Shown here: positions 1 through 8,223 of the stretch, one piece after another | Numbering within the stretch: the first letter of the stretch is position 1 | How the letters are laid out: every line of letters begins with the position of its first letter | From: Prolixibacteraceae bacterium | GTDB lineage: Bacteria; Bacteroidota; Bacteroidia; Bacteroidales; Prolixibacteraceae | Length of the DNA: 64,000 nucleotides | Reading direction: 5' to 3' | Assembly (NCBI GenBank): GCA_019459525.1 | Contig: JAIBEY010000036.1 | Coordinates: 1-64,000, forward strand | Notes under the pieces: generated by a model | The model's database searches: none | What the model was told of the DNA's origin: nothing | What the model saw: the letters and a program-made list of their open reading frames with translations, nothing else | Position numbers and translations under genes: made by a program

Positions 1-2
1 TA

Positions 3-1834
3 ATCGAGTAGACGGCTCCGCCAGTAGTAAGCTGACGGAGTGCGCCTCTCACACCACTGTACGTACGGTTCTCGTATACAGCGGTTCATTAAGATGTGGA
101 GCAACTTTCTCGTAATACGTTAGTAAAGCCTCATATCCCCTCTTTCGCAAGCGTTCCAAGGTAATGGTAGTGATCAGAATCGGACTTTGGGCAGTTGCCC
201 AGCCACCCATTCGGGTTCTGCTCCATTGATATGCATGTTCCGGATCAACGCCCAACTGAATCAGGTTTTTCCTTTTCCGTTCAGGTTTTTTCCAGTGATG
301 CCAGATGCAGTACCTCAGTCGGTTTCGCAGCCATCCGTCCAATTCCTTCAGTTTGCCATGAATACTTGCCATTCGAAAGTAATTGAGCCAGCCTTGTGAT
401 ACTTCCTTGAGTTTCTGGATACGTTCGTCAAACCTCATGGGTGTGGTTTTCCGTGTGATCGTTTTCAGCTTCTCTTTGAGCGATTTCCAACTCTTCTCGC
501 TTGCCACCAATTGATATTTGCCTTTCTCTCCCTTTTTGTAAGTGGGTACAAAACCGTATCCAAGTACTTTAAAATTCACAGGCTTTCGGATACCGCTTTT
601 CTCCCGATTGATGGGTAGTTTCAGTTTGTTTTTCAGAAACAAGAAGATACTATTTCCAATCTTTCGCGCTGCCGTGTTACTTTTCGTATAAATACTGAAG
701 TCGTCGGCATAACGAACATAGCGGAATCCTTGCTTTTCCAATTCTTTATCCAATTCATTCAACATGATATTTGACAGTAGCGGACTAAGTGGACTCCCCT
801 GTGGTACACCTTTTCTTCGTTTGACGAGTTTCCCGTTAATTTGAATCGGTGCTCTCATCCATTTACGAATCAGGCGTAGCGTGAGCGGGCATTTGACCTT
901 GCGGTACAGCAACTGCAACAGGATACAGTGATCTACCTCGTCGAAGAAACTTTTTAAATCAATGTCAACGATGTGGTGGTAGCCCGAATTGATGTATTCC
1001 AGTGCTTTGAGTACTGCTTGTTGGGCGTTGCGGTTCGGTCGAAAACCATAGCTGTAATCTTCAAACACCATCTCGAATTTGATGGCTAAAACCTGACCAA
1101 CGGCTTGTTGCAGCAATCGGTCGGTCACGGTGGGAACGCCTAACAGGCGGACTTTTCCGTTACTTTTGGGTATTTCTACCCCCCGAATGGCTTGTGGCTG
1201 GTATATTCCCGCACGAATATCAGATTCTATCTGCTCCCTGTTATTGGTCAGGTGGTCATACAGTTCTTTTACCGGCATACCATCAACGCCTGCCGAACCT
1301 TTGTTCGACACCACCTGACGGTAAGCCTGTATAATATTCCTTCGGTTCAGTACCTGTTCAATCATTCCGTTTTTTTCGTTTACTTCGTTTGCTCTGTTCT
1401 GCTTATAACAAGGCTACTGCCGAGTGGCCGATCCCTGTTTAATTTGGAACATCTTAATGTTCAGCCCTTCACTACCTCGGTGAGGCCTCCACGGTCTCTA
1501 TTCGTGGCTCGTTACCGATAGCTACTATGACCTCTGCTGACTCCTTGCCCTAACCACCCGTGGTTGACAAGATATCCCCTGGTAAAAGCTTTTCCCTTCC
1601 TCCAATTCCTGCGTGATCTACATAGCTACCCTGTTGGTATTCTTTGGGCGTTACAATGGTGTGCTTGCTTACCCGAATAACTTTGCCTCATATCACGTTT
1701 CTGTTCGTCAGTACCGGATTTTGCCGTTTGGCTTCCTTCAGTGCATGGGTCGCCCCAAACCACCTTGCCACTTGCTAATACTTCCGGGCGTTACCCCAGC
1801 GTATAAGGGATTTTCACCCTCTGGAAAAATACAC
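3..1834 (-). mobile_element. Group II intron, minus strand (boundaries approximate)
   Basis: A complete-looking group II intron whose RNA runs right to left. The 5' part (about 1834 down to 1366) has the typical short stem followed by GGGTGAAAATCCC. The 3' part (about 100 down to 3) holds a domain V-like hairpin pairing CACTGTA with TACAGCG, then a domain VI-like stem, and ends in CTACTCGAT. The 5' end is uncertain. GTGTATTTTT at 1834 sits at the usual distance before the first stem but deviates from GUGYG at base five, while GTGCGCCC at 1926 matches the consensus exactly. The 3' end at about 3 is inferred from the CTACTCGAT ending. The 3' exon lies outside the window, so the insertion site cannot be read. 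Confidence 0.75.
49..1365 (-). CDS. ltrA: Group II intron reverse transcriptase/maturase
   Basis: This 438-residue multifunctional protein helps the intron splice and copies it into new DNA targets. Reverse transcriptase blocks are clear: GVDG near residue 27, GFRPNRNAQQA near 107-117, QGSPLSPLLSN near 190, and the catalytic YADD at 219-222. A maturase/thumb region with WLNYFR near 330 follows. No HNH endonuclease domain is present after the maturase domain, so retrohoming would need a nick or replication fork. The last codons (EPLYTRTVRTVV) are themselves the domain V hairpin of the intron RNA, so coding and ribozyme sequence overlap at the 3' end. The reading frame is intact, so the element may be active. 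Confidence 0.95.
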   Translation of the reverse strand: MIEQVLNRRNIIQAYRQVVSNKGSAGVDGMPVKELYDHLTNNREQIESDIRAGIYQPQAIRGVEIPKSNGKVRLLGVPTVTDRLLQQAVGQVLAIKFEMVFEDYSYGFRPNRNAQQAVLKALEYINSGYHHIVDIDLKSFFDEVDHCILLQLLYRKVKCPLTLRLIRKWMRAPIQINGKLVKRRKGVPQGSPLSPLLSNIMLNELDKELEKQGFRYVRYADDFSIYTKSNTAARKIGNSIFLFLKNKLKLPINREKSGIRKPVNFKVLGYGFVPTYKKGEKGKYQLVASEKSWKSLKEKLKTITRKTTPMRFDERIQKLKEVSQGWLNYFRMASIHGKLKELDGWLRNRLRYCIWHHWKKPERKRKNLIQLGVDPEHAYQWSRTRMGGWATAQSPILITTITLERLRKRGYEALLTYYEKVAPHLNEPLYTRTVRTVV

Positions 1835-1902
1835 TTGTTGTTTTAGCACTATGTAAAGTTTATTTGTATTTTTAAACTTTTTCCAGAGCTTACAACAAGT
1901 GT
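1819..1902. repeat. Two crossing perfect 11-bp inverted repeats
   Basis: CTCTGGAAAAA (1819-1829) is the exact complement of TTTTTCCAGAG (1878-1888). ACACTTGTTGT (1831-1841) is the exact complement of ACAACAAGTGT (1892-1902). The arms are in the order A-B-A'-B', so both stems cannot form in a simple nested way. They lie at the 5' edge of the group II intron. Their role is unknown. Confidence 0.7.
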
Positions 1903-1928
1903 GCGCGCTGCTTATGCAGGGCGCACAC
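1899..1928. repeat. GTGTGCGC/GCGCACAC palindrome next to the intron
   Basis: GTGTGCGC (1899-1906) pairs perfectly with GCGCACAC (1921-1928) around a 14-base loop that itself contains CTGC/GCAG. It may be the folded target (terminator or recombination-site hairpin) beside which the intron inserted, or part of the intron 5' end. The sequence does not decide between these. Confidence 0.5.
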
Positions 1929-2045
1929 AGCAAAATACCCGCAAGTCGGGCAGCCAGCTTCGTTGACAGGAAATTGAAATTTTGAGATGCAAATCTTCGC
2001 AGGAAGTTCATCGGTTAAATCCCGCCCTGCGTGTATTTGCGAACG

Positions 2046-2800
2046 TTATACACAATTTTAGTTCGCTGCTTGACAGTTTAGTAAATAAACACAAATATTA
2101 GACATTGAAATTCTCGATAATTTATGGATAAAGTTGACATAGAAGGTTTTTTAAATAATTTGACACAGGATAAAAGAGATGTATTTGAAAAGTTTTTTGT
2201 TCCAGAATACAAATTTATTATGGAGACAAAAATTCTGAAAGGTAAAAAGTACGATAATGAGATACTTCCTGAGCGTAAGATTTTTAAAGCCAACATATAT
2301 AACCGTGTGTTATTGACCTGCTTTGGAGGAGGTATTTTTACTTTTATTGGGTTTGAGGTAATTAAAGAATCATCTGTTATTGTTGCTGTTATAATGTGGT
2401 TAATAGCTCTTTTTCTTGTAATTTACGTCTGGGTTGATAAATACAATAACACCCTTGAATTAAATAGTTTAGGAATAATTCACAATAAAGGACATCAAAT
2501 AGATTGGTCTAGAATTACTTCCACACACATACTGTATGTTGAAAGAGGACCCCAGAGAGATAATGACAGCTATTTGATGATCGGTTTTAAAGATGGCACA
2601 TTCTTGAAAAAGGAGTTAACTAAGATCAATTTTTCTGGCAATATTTTTCTTGATGCCTTTTCAAACGACGAAAAGGTTTTGGGACATTACATTGAGAGAT
2701 ATAAAGTAATGGACATAAAGGATAAATAAAAAACTGTGTATAACTTTTAGATCATAATTAAACCAGGAACGCAGTTTGATTATGAACAGAGTTGAACGTT
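2046..2800 (+). other. Cassette-like unit bounded by GTTATACAC/GTGTATAAC
   Basis: The gene at 2124-2729 is bracketed by GTTATACACA (from about 2046) and its complement TGTGTATAAC (from about 2735). The right-hand box is followed by an imperfect hairpin: GATCATAATTAAAC (about 2750) against GTTTGATTATGAAC (about 2775). A new GTTA follows near 2800. This is the layout expected for an integron gene cassette with an attC-like site: R' at the left edge, then the gene, R'', the hairpin, and the G/TT crossover. No integrase gene is visible and the boxes depart from strict RYYYAAC/GTTRRRY, so this is a hypothesis. Confidence 0.35.
2124..2729 (+). CDS. Hypothetical two-TM membrane protein
   Basis: A 201-residue protein of unknown function. 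The N-terminal about 60 residues are soluble and charged. Two hydrophobic segments follow (about residues 60-80, starting VLLTCFGGGIFTFIGF, and about 85-105, IVAVIMWLIALFLVIYVWV), then a soluble C-terminal domain of about 95 residues. The YcxB-like/PH-like layout (two TM helices plus a beta-rich tail) is only suggestive. The gene is much more AT-rich than its neighbours and stands alone between low-coding stretches, consistent with recent acquisition. The start ATG at 2124 has no strong Shine-Dalgarno sequence. Confidence 0.7.
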   Translation: MDKVDIEGFLNNLTQDKRDVFEKFFVPEYKFIMETKILKGKKYDNEILPERKIFKANIYNRVLLTCFGGGIFTFIGFEVIKESSVIVAVIMWLIALFLVIYVWVDKYNNTLELNSLGIIHNKGHQIDWSRITSTHILYVERGPQRDNDSYLMIGFKDGTFLKKELTKINFSGNIFLDAFSNDEKVLGHYIERYKVMDIKDK

Positions 2801-3270
2801 ACCTCCGGCAGCCGAGCCCTTATAGGAATTGAATGGAGGTTTTGTGTTTTGAAGAGTGGGGATTTAGTTTCCCCCGATGCGCCATTTTATTTCAGGATGG
2901 CTTTTTTTTATTTTCCGAACTTTATTTCAGCACGGTTTTTCCGGTTTACGGTGTAAAACCGGTCATTTTCGGTCGGTTTGGGCAATACGATTCCAGCCCC
3001 GGTTATTTGGGGCATACTTTAGTTTCGGCTATTTCATGCCTGCCGTTTGCCGAAGCCAGGATTTTCCGCCAATGCGGACAGGCGGTGTTGCTGACAGGTC
3101 CTGAAAGTTACGGGAGAAAGGCAGTACTTCGTAGAAAGTTCATAGGGAAACTCCCCGCCCTATTGATATCAAAATTCTGAAGGAAATGATAGAAGCTTCA
3201 TTAACCATAGAATTCTTTTCCAAATGAGATAATTCGTATTTAAGAATTGGCAGGCAAAATGACACGTGCC
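2800..3270. other. Apparently non-coding stretch
   Basis: Open frames here have unconvincing composition and no recognisable protein. The region includes a stretch (about 3129-3161, CTTCGTAGAAAGTTCATAGG and following) that resembles 1992-2023 (CTTCGCAGGAAGTTCATCGG and following). I see no gene in it. Confidence 0.5.
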
Positions 3271-3281
3271 ACAGGAAACAC

Positions 3282-3322
3282 ATTTGCACGTATCGTGTTT
3301 TTGTCTGTATATTTGCACGTAT
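3282..3322 (+). promoter_or_regulatory. Toxin-antitoxin promoter with repeated operator
   Basis: TATATTTG at 3308-3315 fits the Bacteroidota -7 element, with TTG at 3284-3286, a 21-bp spacer. The 12-bp word ATTTGCACGTAT occurs twice, at 3282-3293 over the -33 region and at 3311-3322 over and just after the -7 element. The period is 29 bp. A repeat covering both promoter elements suggests autorepression by the downstream antitoxin (inference). Confidence 0.6.
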
Positions 3323-3349
3323 AAATTTAATTGACAAAACCCTGGTATC

Positions 3350-3598
3350 ATGAATACAAAATTGACATTGACGATTGAGCAGACAATTATCGAAAAGGCA
3401 AAGAAATATGCCAATGGTAAAGGTCGTAGTTTATCCAACATTGTTGAGAACTACTTAAAAGCCATAACGAAAGAAGATGATATTGAAAGTATCGAACTGA
3501 CCCCGATTGTAAAATCATTAAAGGGTACGTTTAAGGCTCCCAAAAACATCGACTACAAAAAAGAACTTTCCAAAAGACTTACTGAAAAATATCTTTAG
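3350..3598 (+). CDS. DUF6364-type antitoxin
   Basis: An 82-residue protein that starts with a ribbon-helix-helix-like segment (TKLTLTIEQTIIEKAKKYA, residues 3-21), continues with SLSNIVENYLK, and ends in a charged tail. This is typical of DUF6364 antitoxins, which repress their own promoter through the N-terminus and neutralise a PIN-domain toxin through the C-terminus. Only 3 bases separate it from the PIN gene downstream, so the two are co-translated. The direct repeat upstream is a likely operator. The family assignment comes from sequence pattern and partner gene. Confidence 0.85.
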   Translation: MNTKLTLTIEQTIIEKAKKYANGKGRSLSNIVENYLKAITKEDDIESIELTPIVKSLKGTFKAPKNIDYKKELSKRLTEKYL

Positions 3599-3601
3599 CA
3601 A

Positions 3602-4027
3602 ATGAAGCGAGTTCTTATTGATACCGATGTAATTTTAGACTTCTTTTTTGACAGAGAGCCGTTTTCGGACGATGCTGCAAAAGTTTTGTCACTATGTGAA
3701 TCCAGAGAAATTAAAGGCTTCATCACATCAGTAATAATTAGTAATGTGTACTATCTGTTAAGGCAAAGTTCTACTCATGAGAAAGTTGTCGAAAAACTCA
3801 CGCAATTAATTACGATTACAGAAGTACTTACAACAGACAAAGATGTTATCCTGAAAGCTCTGAACTCGAATTTCAGGGATTTTGAAGACGCATTGCAAAA
3901 CTATTCGGCAGAATTAAATGGGCAAATTGATTTAATTATCACGAGAAACATCAAAGATTTTAAGAACAGTTCCCTGGGAATAATGACTCCGGGAAATTAT
4001 TTGAAGACAACAATTGCCAGCCGCTAA
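3602..4027 (+). CDS. PIN-domain toxin (VapC-like ribonuclease)
   Basis: A 141-residue PIN-domain protein. The N-terminus MKRVLIDTDVILDFF carries the first metal-binding acidic residues (D7, D9 region). FEDALQNYSA near residue 100 and DLIITRNIKDF near 115-125 provide the remaining acidic and Asn/Asp positions expected of a Mg2+-dependent RNase. PIN toxins cleave tRNA or other RNA when freed from antitoxin. It follows the DUF6364 antitoxin by 3 bases. The length matches the family and there is no sign of truncation. Confidence 0.9.
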   Translation: MKRVLIDTDVILDFFFDREPFSDDAAKVLSLCESREIKGFITSVIISNVYYLLRQSSTHEKVVEKLTQLITITEVLTTDKDVILKALNSNFRDFEDALQNYSAELNGQIDLIITRNIKDFKNSSLGIMTPGNYLKTTIASR

Positions 4028-4066
4028 CATTTTAAACATTTAGCCGAATAGCCGAAATCCCGCAAA

Positions 4067-4171
4067 ATGAAACTGGTCAACCGATCAAACGATTTTTGTG
4101 AATCATCGGACCAATTGACCAGTAATCCGGATAAAAAACTTCCGGAACAGATAGCAGCAGTTATAGCTTAA
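4067..4171 (+). CDS. Possible 34-residue ORF
   Basis: An ATG frame of 34 codons (start MKLVNRSNDF, end EQIAAVIA) lies between the toxin gene and the convergent gene. It contains an imperfect inverted repeat, CTGGTCAA...TTGACCAG (about 4073-4132). No homology is recognisable. It may be a gene remnant or simply the region separating two convergent genes. Confidence 0.2.
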   Translation: MKLVNRSNDFCESSDQLTSNPDKKLPEQIAAVIA

Positions 4172-4461
4172 ACGTCTTTATTTACCAGTTTTCCAAGTTT
4201 TCCGTAACCCTCCTCAACACCTGCGATCAAAGTTTTGGCGATGTTGTTGTAATGGGCTTTTTTTGTTTCCTTTTTGTCTCTTTGCTCCGGATGATTGGCC
4301 TGGTCGCGCAATTTATTTCTCAGTAACATGGTATCCTGAACAATCTGAAGTGCCTCTTCATCATTTGGCTTTTGGTACAGATTGGTGTAGGTGATACTGT
4401 CAAGAATCAGATCTGACACTACGTAATCAATCTCTTTTTTTAATCTCCGTCTTGTTGTCAT
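4168..4461 (-). CDS. Conserved hypothetical small protein
   Basis: A 97-residue, highly charged, probably all-helical cytoplasmic protein (MTTRRRLKKEIDYVVSD at the start, KLGKLVNKDV at the end). No signal peptide, TM segment or cysteine is present. It ends the minus-strand run that begins with the Ig-like lipoprotein gene, and only 4 bases separate it from the DUF3108 gene, so the three are probably one operon. Function unknown. Confidence 0.75.
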   Translation of the reverse strand: MTTRRRLKKEIDYVVSDLILDSITYTNLYQKPNDEEALQIVQDTMLLRNKLRDQANHPEQRDKKETKKAHYNNIAKTLIAGVEEGYGKLGKLVNKDV

Positions 4462-4465
4462 AGCT

Positions 4466-5332
4466 TTACTTTTTTAATGATGATAATGGATATTTCAGTG
4501 ATTTTGAATCGAGTAACAATGCTTTTACCGAACCAACCTGAATTTCAGATTCAACCTGAACAGGCAAATGGTTTTTATCGTCGGTAAACCAAACTTTCAT
4601 GTATTCCCCTTCCGGGAAAAAATCACCTTGCAGTAAATATACTGAAACTTTATGACACCGGTATTCTTTTCCGTTTCGGGTTTTCACATTCTCTTTTCCC
4701 AGGTACCTGAAATAAAGGTCGGCCACCTGCCGGTCAATCAACATCCGGTAGGGAACTTTTTGACCAACAAAGAGTTTGTCGAAATCGAATTTCCTGAAAT
4801 GGTAAGCCGTTGCAAGTAAATCGTAGGTATTTTCCTGAACAGGAATTCTGCCTGTATAAAGAGGCTTATCCTCCTGCCTGATGCGTGTTTCAATTTTTCC
4901 GGTTTCGTAATCGAACGAATACTGGTGAACGGAATTCGACTTTGCATGGTTTAATACCCTGCGCGAATACAATGGTTTGAACGTATCGTAATTACTGAAA
5001 ACTTCGAAAGTATCGCGCACGCTGTAAAGCAAATCGTATGTTTTGAAGGTTTTGCCAACTGCCTTTAAATGCCATGCTTTTTGCTTTTTGTACTGAATGG
5101 TATCAGCTTTGAATTCCACCTCGCCACTTTGCAACCAGATAAAATTCCAGTTGTAATAGGCTCCGTAACGGGCATATTCGCCACTTTTAAAAGGATATTC
5201 AATGCTTTGCCCTGTAGCCACTTCAGGAAATATAAAAGCAGAAAACAGCAGAAACGTGAGTAGTACCTTAATCAACTGGCTGCTCTCCTGTCTTTTTTTC
5301 AAGTTCTTTTTTGCGGGCTTTTTCTTTTTCAA
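4466..5332 (-). CDS. DUF3108 domain protein, secreted/periplasmic
   Basis: A 288-residue protein with an N-terminal export signal (IKVLLTFLLFSAFIFP near residues 22-37, followed by VATGQS) and a DUF3108 body that starts at FKSGEYARYGAYYNW. DUF3108 proteins are predicted periplasmic beta-barrel-like proteins of the cell envelope. The function is not established. The ATG start gives an unusually long lysine-rich leader overlapping the upstream gene by 65 bases. A TTG at about 5275, just after AGGAG and overlapping the upstream stop, would give a normal signal peptide starting LIKVLLTF and is a plausible true start. Confidence 0.85.
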   Translation of the reverse strand: MKKKKPAKKNLKKRQESSQLIKVLLTFLLFSAFIFPEVATGQSIEYPFKSGEYARYGAYYNWNFIWLQSGEVEFKADTIQYKKQKAWHLKAVGKTFKTYDLLYSVRDTFEVFSNYDTFKPLYSRRVLNHAKSNSVHQYSFDYETGKIETRIRQEDKPLYTGRIPVQENTYDLLATAYHFRKFDFDKLFVGQKVPYRMLIDRQVADLYFRYLGKENVKTRNGKEYRCHKVSVYLLQGDFFPEGEYMKVWFTDDKNHLPVQVESEIQVGSVKALLLDSKSLKYPLSSLKK

Positions 5333-7208
5333 GATCTTCGTCGATCAATTCTTTTACGATGGTCGGATCGTAATCAATTTCGAGGCTTTCCTTGTATTCG
5401 AAGTTCGACCGGACTTTGATGATTTTGGGAAAATAAATCACCCGCTCGGGTTGAACATTGTTGGCCAGAAAACCGGTATCCCACAGCCCGTTTGTATTTG
5501 AATCGAGAATGACCCTGATTTTATATTTTTCAGGTTTCAGGTAGGGAAATTCAATTTTTCCATCCTCCAGTATCTGAATTTTCTGCAAAACCCGTTCATC
5601 CTTGTCGTTCGCCAAAAGCTGTACAATTGCCGGTCCCGGAAGATTTGAGAGCGTCAGGATTATTTTTCCGTAGTAATCTTCCTTTTGTGTCCTGAATTTC
5701 TGTTTGACCGGACGGTTTGGATATCCGTAGATGTTACGTGCAGCAGCCGAATCAATTTGCAACGAATAATTCGAATTTTCCTCCCAGTCATATTCTATGT
5801 AATACTTCCTGATTGAATTGGTGTCTTTTACAACTGTTATCGGAATTTCTGTCTGTACCGTATCTATCATAGAATAAAGCCTCACCATGTTCGTTTCGAA
5901 CGAGACCAGTGGTTCGGGCGCTTCAATATTTATCCGCTGGTATAAATCGTGCGCCGAAGCGTTGATAGTGTTCGACAAAATAATGGTTGGAGCCTCCACA
6001 ACTTCATCCTTTTTTCTTCTTTGTTTGGCCACTTTCGGCGCGGTGTAAACCATCTCAATTGTGTCGAGCATGTTTACAAGCTGGTTCATCGAGTCGAGCA
6101 CTTCATATTTGAGTTCAAACAATACTGTGTCGCGGGTACTTATCAGCGTGTCGGTCAGCCAAACAGTAATCGAATCGCGTTTCAGGTTCGATTCAATAAA
6201 CTTCCATTCTTTGGTTGGAGCAGGTTTTAAAAGATTTATCCTGAATGAGTCGCTGAGCGATTCAGTGAAAAAGAATTCGCATTTATTGGCTTGGTTGCGT
6301 TTGTAAGAATCGAGGAACTGATCAAATTTTTCTTCTTCAAACATCATCAGGTACTGCGGTTCGGGGGAATAGTCAACGTGACCCGACACTACAATCGTAT
6401 CATTTCCTTCCACAATGGTGTCGTTTTCAGGATGGAAAATTGCTGAAGGAACGATTAAAGAATCGGCAAAAGCAATCAGTTCGGCATTCTGATTATAAGT
6501 CAGACTATTGTCGGCATCGGTCACTGCATACAGGCGGTAGTTGCCTGCCGCAACATTATCGATCATGAAAAAGCCTTCCTCATTTGTGGTTGCAATGTAA
6601 TCAGGAATGCTGTCGATGAAAAAGATATAATCCAATTGACGGTGCAACACAACCAACGCCTTATCAACCGGTTCCTGGTTCATCGCATTTTTTACGTATC
6701 CGGCAACACGCAAACTATCAAATGTTTCGCCGGTACTGAAAGAAAACCGCAAATCTTCAATCGGATTTTTTTCATTGTTATCAGCAACGGCATCCTTAAA
6801 ATCAAGCGAATAAGTTGTTTCCTTCTTCGGCTCCTCTGCAAATTCAATGATCAGTGTTTTGCCTTTCATTTTAATGATTGGCTTCTTTTTCATTGGGGGC
6901 GAAATCACCAGTTTTTCGCTTATCTCGTCCGGAATAATGTATTCATCGAAAGTAAAACGGAGGTCGGAGCCTGTAAAATTTGTACCGCGCAAGGTGGGAA
7001 CTGTTTTTACAATGTACGGCGGAATCGTATCTTTTTCGCCACCTGTTGGCATTCCCTGATTGGCACAGGAAGTGTAAAAGATCAGGTAAAAAAGTGAAAT
7101 ACCAAACAAAAGAGGTACAATACTTTTCAGCCTGAAAAAACTTACTAATAAATTGCCTGAAGAAATCCGCTGCGGATTTTCATTGTTGTCGAAACCAGAG
7201 TGCTCCAT
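5268..7208 (-). CDS. Ig-like (Big_5-type) domain lipoprotein
   Basis: A 646-residue envelope protein. The N-terminus contains a hydrophobic segment and a lipobox-like LIFYTSC at about residues 42-48, so Cys48 is probably lipidated. The PPYIVKTVPTLRGTNF and FTFDEYI motifs at about 63-90 mark an SbsA/Big_5 Ig-like domain. A carboxypeptidase-regulatory-like beta-sandwich around residues 165-225 (KALVVLHR, GNYRLYAVTDADN) follows, and a second such segment near the C-terminus has GKIEFPYLKPEKYKIRVILD. The C-terminal tail is Lys/Glu-rich. It is conserved in Bacteroidota beside DUF3108 genes and probably anchors in or interacts with the outer envelope. Confidence 0.85.
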   Translation of the reverse strand: MEHSGFDNNENPQRISSGNLLVSFFRLKSIVPLLFGISLFYLIFYTSCANQGMPTGGEKDTIPPYIVKTVPTLRGTNFTGSDLRFTFDEYIIPDEISEKLVISPPMKKKPIIKMKGKTLIIEFAEEPKKETTYSLDFKDAVADNNEKNPIEDLRFSFSTGETFDSLRVAGYVKNAMNQEPVDKALVVLHRQLDYIFFIDSIPDYIATTNEEGFFMIDNVAAGNYRLYAVTDADNSLTYNQNAELIAFADSLIVPSAIFHPENDTIVEGNDTIVVSGHVDYSPEPQYLMMFEEEKFDQFLDSYKRNQANKCEFFFTESLSDSFRINLLKPAPTKEWKFIESNLKRDSITVWLTDTLISTRDTVLFELKYEVLDSMNQLVNMLDTIEMVYTAPKVAKQRRKKDEVVEAPTIILSNTINASAHDLYQRINIEAPEPLVSFETNMVRLYSMIDTVQTEIPITVVKDTNSIRKYYIEYDWEENSNYSLQIDSAAARNIYGYPNRPVKQKFRTQKEDYYGKIILTLSNLPGPAIVQLLANDKDERVLQKIQILEDGKIEFPYLKPEKYKIRVILDSNTNGLWDTGFLANNVQPERVIYFPKIIKVRSNFEYKESLEIDYDPTIVKELIDEDLEKEKARKKELEKKTGEQPVD

Positions 7209-7275
7209 AGTTGTATAATCCGTGCAAACTTACAAATTCCTGAAAATATACTCTATAAAGCACTGTTAATTTATA

Positions 7276-7980
7276 CTAAAGCAGGTTGGCCACTTTGGTT
7301 AATCCCGGAACATTGATAAACTTTATTTTCCTGCCTTGCAGGTCAATCAGTTGATCCTGCTTGAATTCAGAAAGTAACCTGATCACACTTTCGGTAGCTG
7401 TACCCACCATGTTTGCAAGTTCTTCGCGGGTAAGCGAAATCTGCAGTGTATTTGAATTGTCAAGTTCAAAGTTTTCTTTCAGCAGTAGCAGCACTTCGGC
7501 AAGTCGTTCGCGAACCGATTTCTGAGCGATATCGGTGATGTAATCATTTGCCTCGCGCAACTCTTTGCAAACGATTTGCAGCATGTGGTGAGCAAATTGC
7601 CAGTTGTTCTGTATCAGGAATAAAAGCGTTTGGTACGGAACGTGGCTTAACACACTTTCCTCGATTACTTTTGCTGTGGTACACGCCAATTCCTGACTTA
7701 AAAGCGAACGGTAGGCAATAATATCGCCCTTTTTGGCAAAACGTATGATTTGCTCTTTCCCATCGATACCCGTTTTGAATATTTTAAGAATACCACGTGT
7801 GACACAGTAGAAACCTGTTAACCGACTTCCCTCCCTGTAAATAATACTTCCTTTTTTATACAACGAACAGGTTTTGTCGTAATTGAGCTGGGCAATTTCC
7901 TGTACGGTAAGTTTTTTAAACAATTGAAATCCTTCCAAATCGCATTCGTCATCGGTAGGTCGCTTAATTGAACTTCTCAT
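7276..7980 (-). CDS. Crp/Fnr family transcriptional regulator
   Basis: A 234-residue regulator with a cyclic-nucleotide-binding-like beta-barrel (KKGSIIYREGSRLTGFYCV, about residues 42-60; GKEQIIRFAKKGDIIAYRSL, about 73-92), a long dimerisation helix, and a CRP-type winged helix-turn-helix (SLTREELANMVGTATESVIR, about 182-201). No N-terminal Fe-S cysteine cluster of the true FNR type is seen, only scattered cysteines. It is divergently placed from the osmC gene (240-bp intergenic region), which it may control. The ligand is unknown. Confidence 0.9.
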   Translation of the reverse strand: MRSSIKRPTDDECDLEGFQLFKKLTVQEIAQLNYDKTCSLYKKGSIIYREGSRLTGFYCVTRGILKIFKTGIDGKEQIIRFAKKGDIIAYRSLLSQELACTTAKVIEESVLSHVPYQTLLFLIQNNWQFAHHMLQIVCKELREANDYITDIAQKSVRERLAEVLLLLKENFELDNSNTLQISLTREELANMVGTATESVIRLLSEFKQDQLIDLQGRKIKFINVPGLTKVANLL

Positions 7981-8131
7981 CGAGTTATTTTGTTAATAGA
8001 TTTTACAATGCTGAAGGTTCGATGTCACGTTGAAATACTTAATTCCTGTTTTTCAAAGTGATACTTTTCCTCAAATTTGAGACGTAAAATTAGCTTAATT
8101 ATTCAAATTGCAATACATATAAAAAGTTGAT

Positions 8132-8223
8132 ATGAAACGAGCATGTTCGTTAAACACATACAAGGATGGATATTTCACATGCGAGTTCCATCCGGCAATT
8201 AAAAAATAAATTATTTACGGATG
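8132..8223 (+). promoter_or_regulatory. Structured 5' leader of osmC (copy 1)
   Basis: The stretch TGAAACGAGCATG ... CATGCGAGTTCCATCCG ... AAATTATTTACGGATG recurs at 37031-37126. Two stems are conserved: GCATG (8141-8145) with CATGC (8178-8182), and CATCCG (8189-8194) with CGGATG (8218-8223). The second stem contains the osmC ATG, which suggests control of translation initiation. The spacer between the stems diverges while the paired segments do not. Confidence 0.6.

Noticed and set aside
2833-3180. 115-codon frame of unusual composition
   Set aside because: No homology pattern, Phe/Cys-rich composition and position in repeat-like intergenic sequence make it an unlikely gene.
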